64,000 nucleotides of DNA from Ectocarpus siliculosus. Taxonomy: Eukaryota; Sar; Phaeophyceae; Ectocarpales; Ectocarpaceae. The notes beneath the pieces are model-generated. The model was not told the origin of the DNA and did no database searches. It saw only the letters and a list, made by a program, of their open reading frames with translations. The translations under genes and the position numbers were made by a program. Of the stretch, positions 46,901 to 56,984 are shown in pieces. The stretch spans positions 9,212,355 to 9,276,354 of the forward strand of contig FN649727.1 in assembly GCA_000310025.1 (NCBI GenBank). The letters are read 5' to 3'. Position 1 is the first letter of the stretch, and the number at the start of each line of letters is the position of its first letter.

Positions 46901-49811
46901 TCCCGTGCTTTGGTGCTGGTCTCCCCACCGGCGCTTTCGGCAGGCGTATGTTGTCTTGCTGTGCAGCGGGGTTCGCCGTCGTCCCTGTTGTTCTACTACA
47001 AGGGATCGTTCTTTGCAGGCTCCCCTCGCTCCCGCCTCTCCGCAGCTGGTTCTTGGTGTGTCCTAGCCCTACAGCGGAAGTCTCGGTGGTCGCTACAGAA
47101 ACCCCTTTTTCGTCTACGTCAATCTTGGTGCCGGTATGCCTATTGGTCGGTAGCGGATTGGACGTGGCGCGGAGTGTAGACGCCTTGGCCTTTTCGATGT
47201 ACCTCGCCGTAGTCTCCAGCAGGTTCGGTTCTGTCTTGCCTCTGGAATCATCCGCTCGACCTCTTCCGTTGTCACCCCCCGTTTTCTTTGCCCCAGCAGA
47301 ATCAGCACCGCCGCCGCCGCCGGTGCTGCCGTCCCAAGCTTGCCTTTCCTCTTTCCTTCCTGCCGCCACGGGACCTCGGCCCTCTCGAACGCCGCGTTCG
47401 AGCGACGCCCCCTGGTGGTTGTGCTTTGGAGTGCGGTCGGCGGGCGGTGCTGCATAATTGGAAGAGGAGAAATCATTCTGCGGGGCCACCGAAGAGGAGA
47501 CTTGCGCCGAACGGTGGTCGGACCTGCCCGGTTCATTGCCGGCAGTCGAAATCGTGTCGGTTTCGTCGTCGCCCTCGGCGGCGCAGGAGTTGCCCATCCC
47601 GTCCTCGAGCAAAAGCGCGCCGGGGCCTTGCGAGTGACCGGCGCTCGATAGCTCCCCGCTGCTGGCAGTCTCGTGCCCGGAGAGACCGCTGCCCGCGGTG
47701 CCGCCGTCGCCGCGGCTCCAGCGGTCGCTCAAGTCTTCCACGACAACCTCCTTGTCGGCTTCAGCCCTGCCCACCGTGCGCGTCGATGATGACGGCGATG
47801 AGGATATCGGTACCAGGGCCGCGCCGCCTGCGCCCTCTGCACCCGAGACAGCGGCGGGGGTATCGCCGCTTTGCAAGGGTACCCCAACCTCACGCGACTC
47901 AGGTTGGGTGGATCGAGGGAGTGTCTGGCCTCCACCAATCACCAAGTTTAATTCTGTTGTGCCCGCCTTTTTCAAGATTCCGACCGGTGCCGTTGTCGTC
48001 GAAGTCGCGGTCTTGTTACCTCTCGACAGGGCGTGATATGAGCTGTTTCCCGGGCGTTCCGGGGTTGCACGGCCTGTCCTGGGTGACACGGGTATCATGT
48101 GCTGGTGGCGACGATCCTTCGTTCGTCCCAGACGGCCAGCGGCCGTCAACTTGTCGACGCGGGGCCGGTCAATCCAGTGCAGCTCCTTTGGGACGTGATC
48201 TTCGTAGTCTGCCCGGCCCGGCGGCAACGCGTCGATCTGCGGCTGGCTGTTGAGAAACGAATTCACGAGCACGATCTCTTCTTCTTGGACTTCTGTGAGC
48301 TGCCCCAGGGACGGGAACGCTGACGCCGCTCCGCCGAAGCACCCAGCGGCAGCATCGGTGATGACGGTGGTGATGCCGTTCTTCTCTCGCGACGCGGCGG
48401 ACGGGGCGGGGAACTCCGACTGTCCCCCCGCCTTGAAGCCTTGGTTGCGCGGCTGTCTGACCTGTTCTCTATCAGGGACATGGCCTGGGACAAGCGGTAT
48501 CCATTGGTCATGCCGTATGCGTTCGTCCTCTGTAGGCTTCTTGCTCTGGCCGTACCACCGCTCGTAGAGCCTCAAGTCCAACCGATAAAGCTGCTCGCCA
48601 AGACAGAAGGCATCGACCGGCGATCACAAAGGGTGCGGAGCGGCATCAGAGCATTGTCTCTACCGATAAAGTGTCACATCTGAAGTAAGTAAGGCGCATT
48701 GAACCGTTCTGCCTACAACTTAGGAAAAATTCTGATATTGCGTCTATTCGCACTACTCCTACGAGTCACCAACACGTTCGAATCATTTGGCGGATGAGGG
48801 AACGATGGTGACGATATTTTTTCAACTCTCCGAAGGATAACATATGGCCTGGAGGCTGCTGCGCCACAGGTACGGTGCAGGTCAGTGAGTATCGCACCAT
48901 CATGCCTTTACCTGTTGGACGAATCCGGGGTTCGGAGCGGCGTCCGGCCGCTTGTTGCACAGGAAGTCGAGCGCCTTCTCGAAACTCCAACGATATCTGA
49001 ACATAAGGTACGCGGATACACAGGCTATACATCTGCCTCTGCCATCAAGCGAGTGCACAAGAACGCTGTCCCCCTTTTCCGCGGCCTCGTCAATGAAGTT
49101 CGTGATCTGGCGGACAAAGGCACGGTGTTCGTACACCGAAGCGGGGAAATATGTCGTTCAGGGTAGAGTCTGCACGTCTACATATTATAATAGTAATCGT
49201 TAGCCTGACGATGTTGCTGATACCTCACGCTCTACTTGTACTACATGAAAATGTAAAGTAGTAGGGATAGACCTTGAGGCCAGCTACGTTTTCTACGATT
49301 TAAATTCATCTCACACGTACAACGTTGATATGTTATCAGGCGCGGGAATCACAGCAGATTTTGGCGTGTGTGTCCGATGATTGATCATGGAGAATCTTCT
49401 TTCCTGCAGAAGCAGTATCACTAGGCCAGATTCACGATATCGAAGATTCGTATGTATGTGTACATGTATTGCATCCTGTAGACTAGATTAAGTTGGTGTA
49501 TTGTATGTAGACTATACACCAGCGTGTGCAGCAGCAGTAGTTCACAACCCTGCGATATCAACAAAAGGTATACTGCTGTACATATCTCCCACCTGCTCGA
49601 TGACAACGTTTCCTCCATCGAAGAGAGTACAGTCCGGATCTGATGTCCATGGGAACGTGAGGTAGTGGAGGCCGTGCTGCTCCCACAAGTTTGGCAGCTG
49701 GCGGCCCGCACAGTTGATAACGAACGTAATCTTATTCAACTCGATGAATTCAGGATCCTGTGATGCCTCCGCGTCTCCGATGAAGAGCCCGTCGTTGATT
49801 TTCGTCGCCAT
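43959..49811 (-). CDS. Dual-specificity pseudophosphatase with very long disordered tail
   Basis: Minus-strand exons 49811-49593, 49106-48912, 48590-46614, 46383-45826, 45481-44515 and 44050-43959 (TAA) total 4008 nt, 1335 aa. Residues 1-150 form a compact DSP/PTP fold: IGDAEASQDPEFIELNKITF, VINCAGRQLPNLWE, TFPWTSDPDCTLFD, then DSVLVHSLDGRGRCIACVSA, YRWSFEKALDFLCNKRPDA. The P-loop reads HSLDGRGR where active enzymes have HCxxGxxR, so Cys is Ser92 while Arg98 remains. This is the STYX-type change that leaves phosphate binding but not catalysis. After LYRLDLRLYERWYGQS come nearly 1,200 residues of Gly/Ser/Pro/Arg-rich low-complexity sequence, probably disordered and a phosphorylation or scaffold region. 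The final 30 residues are SASPSP-rich. The start of the fifth exon (45481) is the weakest join. Role unknown; a phospho-protein scaffold is inference. Confidence 0.84.
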
Positions 49812-50318
49812 GGCCTCTTTTGATACTCACACTCTTGATGTTTCCGTACTACGGCCTGGACAACCAGGAGCTGCTGGCAGAAGAATGGATTGCAATACTG
49901 AGGTCGTTGAAGTGGATACCTTCAGGATCTGTGACCCCTGCAACAACAGCGGTAACGTACCAAGAGAAAAACAGGAGATTGGGCACGCTGCGCCTGATAC
50001 CGCTCTTTCTAGTCTACAGCTACGGATGATTGTACACACTCTTTGTGGTGACAAGCACAGGACCCCCGCATACGAAATCGCTATAGATCTAATGAAGAGA
50101 ACACACAGCAGTAACATGTGGGTCGAGATTTTACCCGCGTGTCGCGTGTCGTTGGTTCGTCGTGCTCGACGTCGGCCGGCAATAAAAAAGTGAAACCGTG
50201 GACCAAACACGCCGCACAAACCAATCTATTCCGCCGCATTCCGTCATCCCATCGCCCCCGGGAACCAGGGCTGGGACAAGCACAGGAAAATAGGGCAAAA
50301 TAGCGAGGGAATAGGAGC
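49812..50318. promoter_or_regulatory. Bidirectional promoter region, pseudophosphatase and fibrillin
   Basis: 507 bp between divergent start codons. Contains ACAGCAGT at 50106-50113. No clear TATA box seen. Confidence 0.5.
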
Positions 50319-53300
50319 ATGTGGAACGCGGTGTGGGTACTCCTGCTCATCACATACCCACCGGTGCTCTCCTTCTCGTTTGCTGGGGTTGCACTCCAAA
50401 GCAACAAGGTACGACACCGCGTTCGTTCGGATTTTTTATTTCATGTGCATCGATAGGTTGAACGAGATTCCTGCACATGGGTTCCAACAATATTCCAATA
50501 CAAAGCGCATGTTTCATACATATAGCGCGGTGCGAGAGTGGCGACTGCTGTTACACGGGGACAAGGCCACCGGAATTCCAGAGTCGCATCGTTGCGTTAG
50601 TTATTGGTCGCATTGGATTGTGGTCGGGCCGGCGACTTGTATGCAAAAGGTACCAATTGCTGGCACACAGCACCACCGGCTCCCACCGCCCGCCTGCAGA
50701 GAAACACCTGATTCGGAGCGAGGCTCCAAGCCGTACAGCAGTGTCTCAACGAGTGGGCACAGGCTACATAGCTACGGCATCGTATGGAATTTAGTGTGGT
50801 GCCCGCGACTGACCCCATTATCTACGCCAATGTCTTATTTATCTTCAACAATTTGAGCCTCGGTTTCTGTGAAGCACGCTGCACCATGTGCATTGTAGAG
50901 CAAGTATGTAGTTCCGCACCACAACCGCTTGGATACGCCATTGTTCGAGGGTTCTTGACTGGCCGACTGAGAAGTGAAACACGCGGAATATTGTCGAACG
51001 GCTTAGTTCTGTGCTGCTCGCCCGCCGTCCGATCAGCGCGAAAAAGCGCGTGCGCCTATCTATACTCTTCACGCCCCCCGTGACACTCTTCAAGCACCCT
51101 TTGTGTGTGTGCCTGGACGGAAACACAGCTTGGCCCGATCGTTCTCAGTATGACGAGGGCTGTGTCGGGTTGACCCTTACCACGTGTTGTACCTCGAGGG
51201 GGACAACGGCGCATACTCGCATCCTGTACCTGAGTGCGGTACGATTCACGATACACACAAGGGCTCGGCGTAAAACTGTGACAAAAAACCACACCAAAAC
51301 AGATTTCGCCTTCCTCCAACGAATACAATATGTAGGCGAGATCTATTATTGAGAAAATATACACCATACGTAACACACACAGAAAGACCAGCCGTTCTAC
51401 ATTTTATTGGCAGGCAGCGATTCGGAGAGCGGCGCGGAGGGTTTCGGTCGAGACGGCCGCGTCGTCTGCGGAGGCCGGGCCGCCTCCGGCAATCGGCGGC
51501 GATGGTCCTGCGAATGACGGGAGCGCGGCGGCGGAGCTCGTGACCTCGCTGCTGGGGAAGATCGAGGGCACGAACAGGGGAGTGGACTGCACGCCCGAAC
51601 AACAGAAGGAAATTGATGGAATCATTGACCAGGTCTGCCTATGCATACGATCCGTCAGCCGGCGGCAGCTTGTTTTTCGTCTGCTGCGTCTGAATCGTAT
51701 ATTGGTGCAACCTAAAGGGAGCAGTTGAGGAACGAGCAGAGTCAGGACTCCCTCCCACTCGGGTGCCACCTCGAACGCCTTCCCACTTTGTTTTCCTCGT
51801 TGCTACCTACGGCAGTGTCTGATTGCACCTAACACAGGTTCGTGTTTAAAACCGGATGTCGTGGTTCGATGTATTCAGAGCCGAGAGTGCTTGAATGGTG
51901 GCACGTGAATGCCATCGCCTGAAAACGTGTCCGTCCACGCCTTTTTTTGCTCAACCGACGTGTCTGAGATAGGTGCATGGAATGGGTGTGTTGCATCCTT
52001 CGTTCTCTTGGTTGTTTATTTGGTAGGCGACGCATCATCAGGGGTAAGCCTGCTGCTCGCTGTCCCGTCAGCAAATCGATCCCAAGGCTGCTAGTCCCAC
52101 CTGTGCCACGGCGCAACCACGGTGCCCCCCTGTACTGCCGACAGCTCAACACCTTGGGCGCGGACAAAGACTGGTTGAACGACAGCCGCGTCTTCGGCAA
52201 CTACAACGTCGCGTACGTGAGCTCTGGCCCGTCGCAGCGGGGCAATCCAGCGGGAGGCCGTTGGAGGGGCCGAGTAGGCCGCTCTCTATTCAGGCAAGCG
52301 TCCCCCTCCCACGCCCTACCGTTGTATCCCGCTTTTCTACAAGGGAAAGCTTGCTGGCACCGCGGCAAATGGGTGCATCTGTGTATCTCTTGAAGCTAGT
52401 ATGGGCGACCAGTAAGCGGGCTTCTGTATGCGCAAATCGAGCCTTTGCGTCTTGTTGAAAAAAGTCTCACTACTCTGACAGCTACAGCCAATTGCTGAGG
52501 GTGACTCATGGTGCCAGGAGCAAACCTCGACCTTCGGCATTCATGCACCTCCTTCGCTTCCAGCAAGTGGTAGTGCGCGATCGCACACTTTGCCCTGGCG
52601 CAGTGTTTTTTTATGGTATCTGACTGCAGTCATCGCCTTTTGCTGCAGCCGCGTTTGTTTTTCGCCCGGCCCAACCCAACGCAAAAAAAGGGCGTTACAG
52701 CTATTTTCAAAAGCCAGTAGCTGCCAACGTGCTTATCAAGATCAACTACCAACATATCACAGCGCGCACGGGACTCGCCCGCCCACCGCAGTCACCCTCG
52801 TCGCCCTACCCCTGCTGGTTTGAGCAGGACGGAGGAGATGTTTCAGCACCTCGTGGAGCCTACCACGGCGGTGAACATGGTCGTCTTCAGGGCGTTCGGA
52901 CTGCTCAAGGGGTGCGTCACCTTGCGAGGCGACTTTAAGGTGCGCCGACCCTTTTTCGCTAACATGGTCGTGTTCTGGTTCAGGAAACGCCCCGACACAT
53001 CGACACGTTTGCATTCGGTTCAGAAGCAAACAAAGAGGGAACATACGGCGGTGTTGTCTACAGCGATGAATGGCACCGTGGAGTATCACACTGTTTTTAG
53101 CATTCTGCAAGAGGTAAAGGTGCCGTTAGTTGAAGGATGAGAAGACGCGCGCCTGACCTCGGGGCTGCATCCCCAACAATCTTGCCCGTCGACAGAGGAA
53201 AGCACTCATCCTTTCCATCGTTCTCGGTTTCATTGTCGAGGATCCGCCTGAAAAGCGTGTGCTGCCGGCGGTATTGTGAACGTGGTGTTGTGTGGGGTGC

Positions 53301-55429
53301 TGCTTGCTTACCACTTGGTTGGTTTGTTGCGTCTAGCTGCGATATTGTGCATGCGGTGTGGCATGGTGATGTGTGGTTCTTGCTACCTTTTGCGTTTGTT
53401 TGTTGCATTGAGCTGCTGCTGGCGCGCCATCTCGAAGCGGCTGTATGCATGTGTGGTACCACGTTGCTGCCGCCCGGGCCGTTGTCTACTACGTTCGTCT
53501 CCACCAGGCGTGAATGTGTATCACAGAGAATACACACCGCCAAAGGGAGCCATCTGTCACTGAACACTCACCGCCGACGAAGAAGTCACCGTTCGAACAA
53601 CGTGACCGCCCATGGCCACCATGCTCATTTAGGAAAAGCTGCGCGTTTCATGTAAGCTTGTTTGGTCCGCTGACTGCCCGTTGTGCTGCGCCCGACTTAT
53701 GGCGGCGTGTGCATACGTACGTAGGCAATTCCGGACAAACCTAACTTTGTCAAGGCTTCCTTCGGGCCGCCGCTGATAAACTTCCTGGGAAAACGCGGCC
53801 TGACGATTCGGTCGGGGCCCAAGAGCAGCGTAAGGCTTGCGGCAACCTACGTGGATGAGAGGGTGAGTGCTCGCTTATTGGGCGGGGGGGGGGGGGGCGT
53901 ACTCATTTGTTGCTTGCCGTAGTCATTTGACCATTGACCACGCATCCCTTTCGAGACGGAGCACCGTTCCTACCCCTACTAGAGACACCACCAACATTTG
54001 GGAGCTCTTTACGTTTCTGCCACAAACTCCATAAAAATNNNNNNNNNNNNNNNNNNNNNNNNNNNNNNNNNNNNNNNNNNNNNNNNNNNNNNNNNNNNNN
54101 NNNNNNNNNNNNNNNNNNNNNNNNNNNNNNNNNNNNNNGGGGGGGGGGGGGGGGGGGGGGTACTCGTTGTGTTTTGCATGCCTTAGGAGTTAAACCATTG
54201 AGCACGCGTCCTCTCGGGAGGACGGAGCATTAGGTTGGGTGGTTGCAGTTATTATGCTTTGCGCTCCATCTCCAGCCTGAGGTTTCCCTAGATGGTTTTA
54301 AATAGTAAACGAAGAAACGGCGCGCTTGCCCACGAGAGATCACGCCACTCCGGGGGTTTCGCCGCCGAGAAAGAGAAAAAGAGGTTAGAGACAGACCAGT
54401 CCATCGAAAGACTCAGTTCATCGGAACCTTCAAAACGGGTGGTCCTCCTGCGATTGCACATATATTTTCTAACAACTCCGAGCCTGACAAAAAAAAAAAG
54501 TTCGAACGCGGCAAGCCAAGCAAAGCATTGCCCCCCGTCTCCGCTCTCTCGCTCCGACGCCCTCAGATTCGACTTGGGATGGGTGGGCGGGGCAGTCTGT
54601 TTGTTTTCACGAGAGGAGGGGCCGCTGACACCCCCAACGCCGACGATTGGAAGATCTACGCCGCTGAGAGCGCCAGGTGATTGGCCGACCGACTGGTTGG
54701 AGAGTTAGTTTGTGAGGGCCATATCGCCCGGTCGGGGGGGGTGAGAGGTCGTGTGGGGCATGAAGGACTGCCCGTCTATGTACGTACGCGAAAAAGTTGA
54801 GTTTCGTCTATGAAGTGGAGAGGGAAGGGGCTCACGTAGACCCTAACCGTATCCCCCGAAATCCCACCGATTCCTTACTTTTTATCTAATATGTTTGCTT
54901 TATGAATACCTGCGTGGGCTATTGGAGAAGAAGGCTGTGCTCACCCCGTATCCACGTGCGAAGCCGGGACGGAATGACTTCAGCGCGAAGGATGCACGCG
55001 ACCAGGATGCGGGGCGTCGCGTTGCAAGGACAATCAATACCCGTACACCTGAACGCCACGCGCTTGACAGCTTATAGCTCGTATCGGCCGCCCTTCATAC
55101 CTGAACTCAGCCATGATCACAGCAGTCCCGGAAGTTTCTCGCGTCTCGCGTTGACCTCCACGCAACAACGTCATTTTAGCCCTTTTCAGCCCACGAAACC
55201 GTAGGTTCTGATGTGACGATTCGAGCGAAACCGCTGGGTGCCCACCCTCCCATGTGTCCACAGGCCGGTGAAGGCGAGAATCTTGGGAGCTGCGGCGGCG
55301 TGCGGCGCCGTCGCGGCCGGTGCGAGGTTGGCGTTCGTTCCAGCCACCGCCCTCGCCCTCGTGTCCCTGGTGCTGGTGGCCACCCAGGGGGGAATCATCC
55401 GGGATGAACCGGACATAGCGTCGGCGTGA
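50319..55429 (+). CDS. Plastid fibrillin (PAP) with C-terminal membrane helices
   Basis: Seven exons, 50319-50408, 51414-51632, 52145-52293, 52828-52939, 53725-53862, 54567-54676 and 55264-55429 (TGA), encode 327 aa with all phases consistent. Residues 1-18 are a signal peptide followed by SFSFAG, resembling the ASAFAP plastid-import motif of secondary-plastid algae. The PAP/fibrillin domain shows LVTSLLGKIEGTNRGVD, EIDGIIDQ, SRVFGNYNVAYVSSGPSQRG, AGGRWRG, VNMVVFRAFGLLKG, TIRSGPKSSVRLAATYVDER and IRLGMGGRGSLFVFTRGG. The closing GxGGxGSxFVF is diagnostic. Fibrillins bind lipids in plastoglobules and thylakoids. After the domain, about 50 residues form one or two hydrophobic helices (ILGAAAACGAVAAGARLAFV, ATALALVSLVLVATQGG), suggesting an integral-membrane form. 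Intron 3 starts GC (AG|GCAAGC), a GC-AG intron. The 100-N gap lies in intron 5. A short exon between 52939 and 53725 could have been missed. Confidence 0.92.
53880..54038 (+). repeat. Poly-G dispersed repeat copy, left of third gap
   Basis: A poly-G tract, then GTACTCATTTGTTGCTTGCC, GTAGTCATTTGACCATTGAC, CACGCATCCC and GACGGAGCACCGTTCCTAC. The order is the same as in the minus-strand copies at 20700-21110. It lies in intron 5 of the fibrillin gene. Confidence 0.75.
54039..54138. other. Assembly gap of 100 N
   Basis: Fixed-size gap inside fibrillin intron 5. A poly-G tract follows directly, and poly-G repeat sequence lies on both sides. Confidence 0.99.
54139..54240 (+). repeat. Poly-G dispersed repeat copy, right of third gap
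   Basis: Begins with about 22 G, then TACTCGTTGTGTTTTGCATG, TAAACCATTGAGCACGCG and GGACGGAGCA. Diverged copy of the unit at 53880. A further degenerate copy, lacking the poly-G, lies at about 55785-55880 (CGTAGTCGTTTGACC, GACCACGCACCGCCGTTCCT). Confidence 0.65.
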
Positions 55430-56984
55430 AAGGCTACATAGCTCCCCGCTAGAGAGGCCGACGAAACTGCTCAGCAGAAGGAAGAAGGACTGCCGGTCGT
55501 CTTTCCCGCCGAAAATTCTGGAAAATTCGTCGGAAGGAACGCCTCCTGCAGGGAGAAGCGTGGGACATGCGCGCGTAAAAAAGGATTGCCCCACTTTTTT
55601 TTTTTTTTTTGCGAAGAACTTGGTGGGATGTTGGCCACCCGAATCGTAGCACCGAGAGGTGTTCCTTTCAGGGTCAGAAAAGGGCGTGAAATTAACGTGC
55701 AGTTCAGTTGTAGTAGTATTCCGTGTTTCGGGGAGGGCGCGTTCTGTCGTGTCACATTGCATGTTGTTTGCCCTCCTTGCTTGCTTTACGTAGTCGTTTG
55801 ACCTTTGACCTCAGAGCTCTGTGTATGCATCCCTCACGAGACCACGCACCGCCGTTCCTACTCCAATTAGGGACAGACGCCTCCAACAACTTTAGGGTCT
55901 CTGAGGTGGTTTCTTCCTTGTTTTTCATGTGAAGGATAATGTTGATTAACAACCCTTCCTTGTTTGGCATCTATCTTCCCTTTCGGGCTCTGACTTGGTA
56001 TGTTCTGCTGTACAACATTATTGTGGTTTCTCCTTTTGGTATCAAAATTTTGTAAACAGAGGGTTGCACTGGCTGCACTGCGTTGATCAACCTTGGCGTT
56101 GTTTCTGAGCAGGCCACAAGGCTGCATTTGCTCCGTTTGATTGGTTGACCCTACCTTCTGGCCAAGCCCCTTCGCATTTCGTAACATGGAGGAGACCGGG
56201 GAATTGAACCAGTCGCAGTCACAATGAGGGCATGACGGCCGAAAAGGAGCAGAACCAACGAGCAGATTGGACTTTTGAAGCAGATGCTTGCCGGAAAAAA
56301 GGAGCACAAAAAAAAAAGAGCAGAATGGGCCTGGGCCTAGTGACGCTCGGGATTTCCGTCGGAAAAAGAAAAAGATAAAAAAGAAAAAAGAGAAAGAAAA
56401 AGAAAGGAATTGGGCAGATGGAGAGAAGCAAAGGGAAAGAGAAAGACATAGTATAGACAGAGAAAGACACACTCCGTAGCGACAAGCAACAAACAGAACA
56501 ACACAAAACAACACAAGACAAAGCGGGCCACTCGAGCCAGCCCATGCACGTCATCGCTCGCGGGGGGTTGGTGCAATGGTGCAGTGCCGAGGGGGGGGGG
56601 GGGGATAGGTCAAGCAAGAGGTTCATTTCGGCACGGTGTTTCGCGCCACTCGGTCCGCTTGTGGGTGCATGGCTTATATGTGTAGCTGTGGGTGCATATA
56701 ATTTTTCGGCCCTCGTTAGTCTATTCCTAGAGTATGAAAGAAATGTTTCGCTTCTTGAAAAATAAATGGTAACCCGAAAAGACCGAAAGACTATTATTGT
56801 TCTTGTTCTTGAGGTCTCCAGATCATCAATCTATCTTCGGTCGTCTGCATCAACTTCATATCTATAATACACAACTACCAGGAAGATACGTATCTCCGGG
56901 CCTTTGCTTCTTCCTATCTATCATCTACAGTGTACATAGATAGGTCCAGGTCCGTTGTTGTTTTTGTCTTCCGTGTCGTGTGTA
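55430..56984. other. No gene recognised; fibrillin 3' region and low-complexity DNA
   Basis: Contains a degenerate poly-G family copy near 55785, a purine tract GAAAAAGAAA-like at 56300-56470 and a G-run at 56590-56604. No exons seen. Confidence 0.4.

Noticed and set aside
46670-48253. Long plus-strand frames (169, 201 and 321 codons) opposite the pseudophosphatase tail
   Set aside because: They are antisense shadows of the GC-rich, low-complexity minus-strand exon, whose ends and phases join to a recognised domain.
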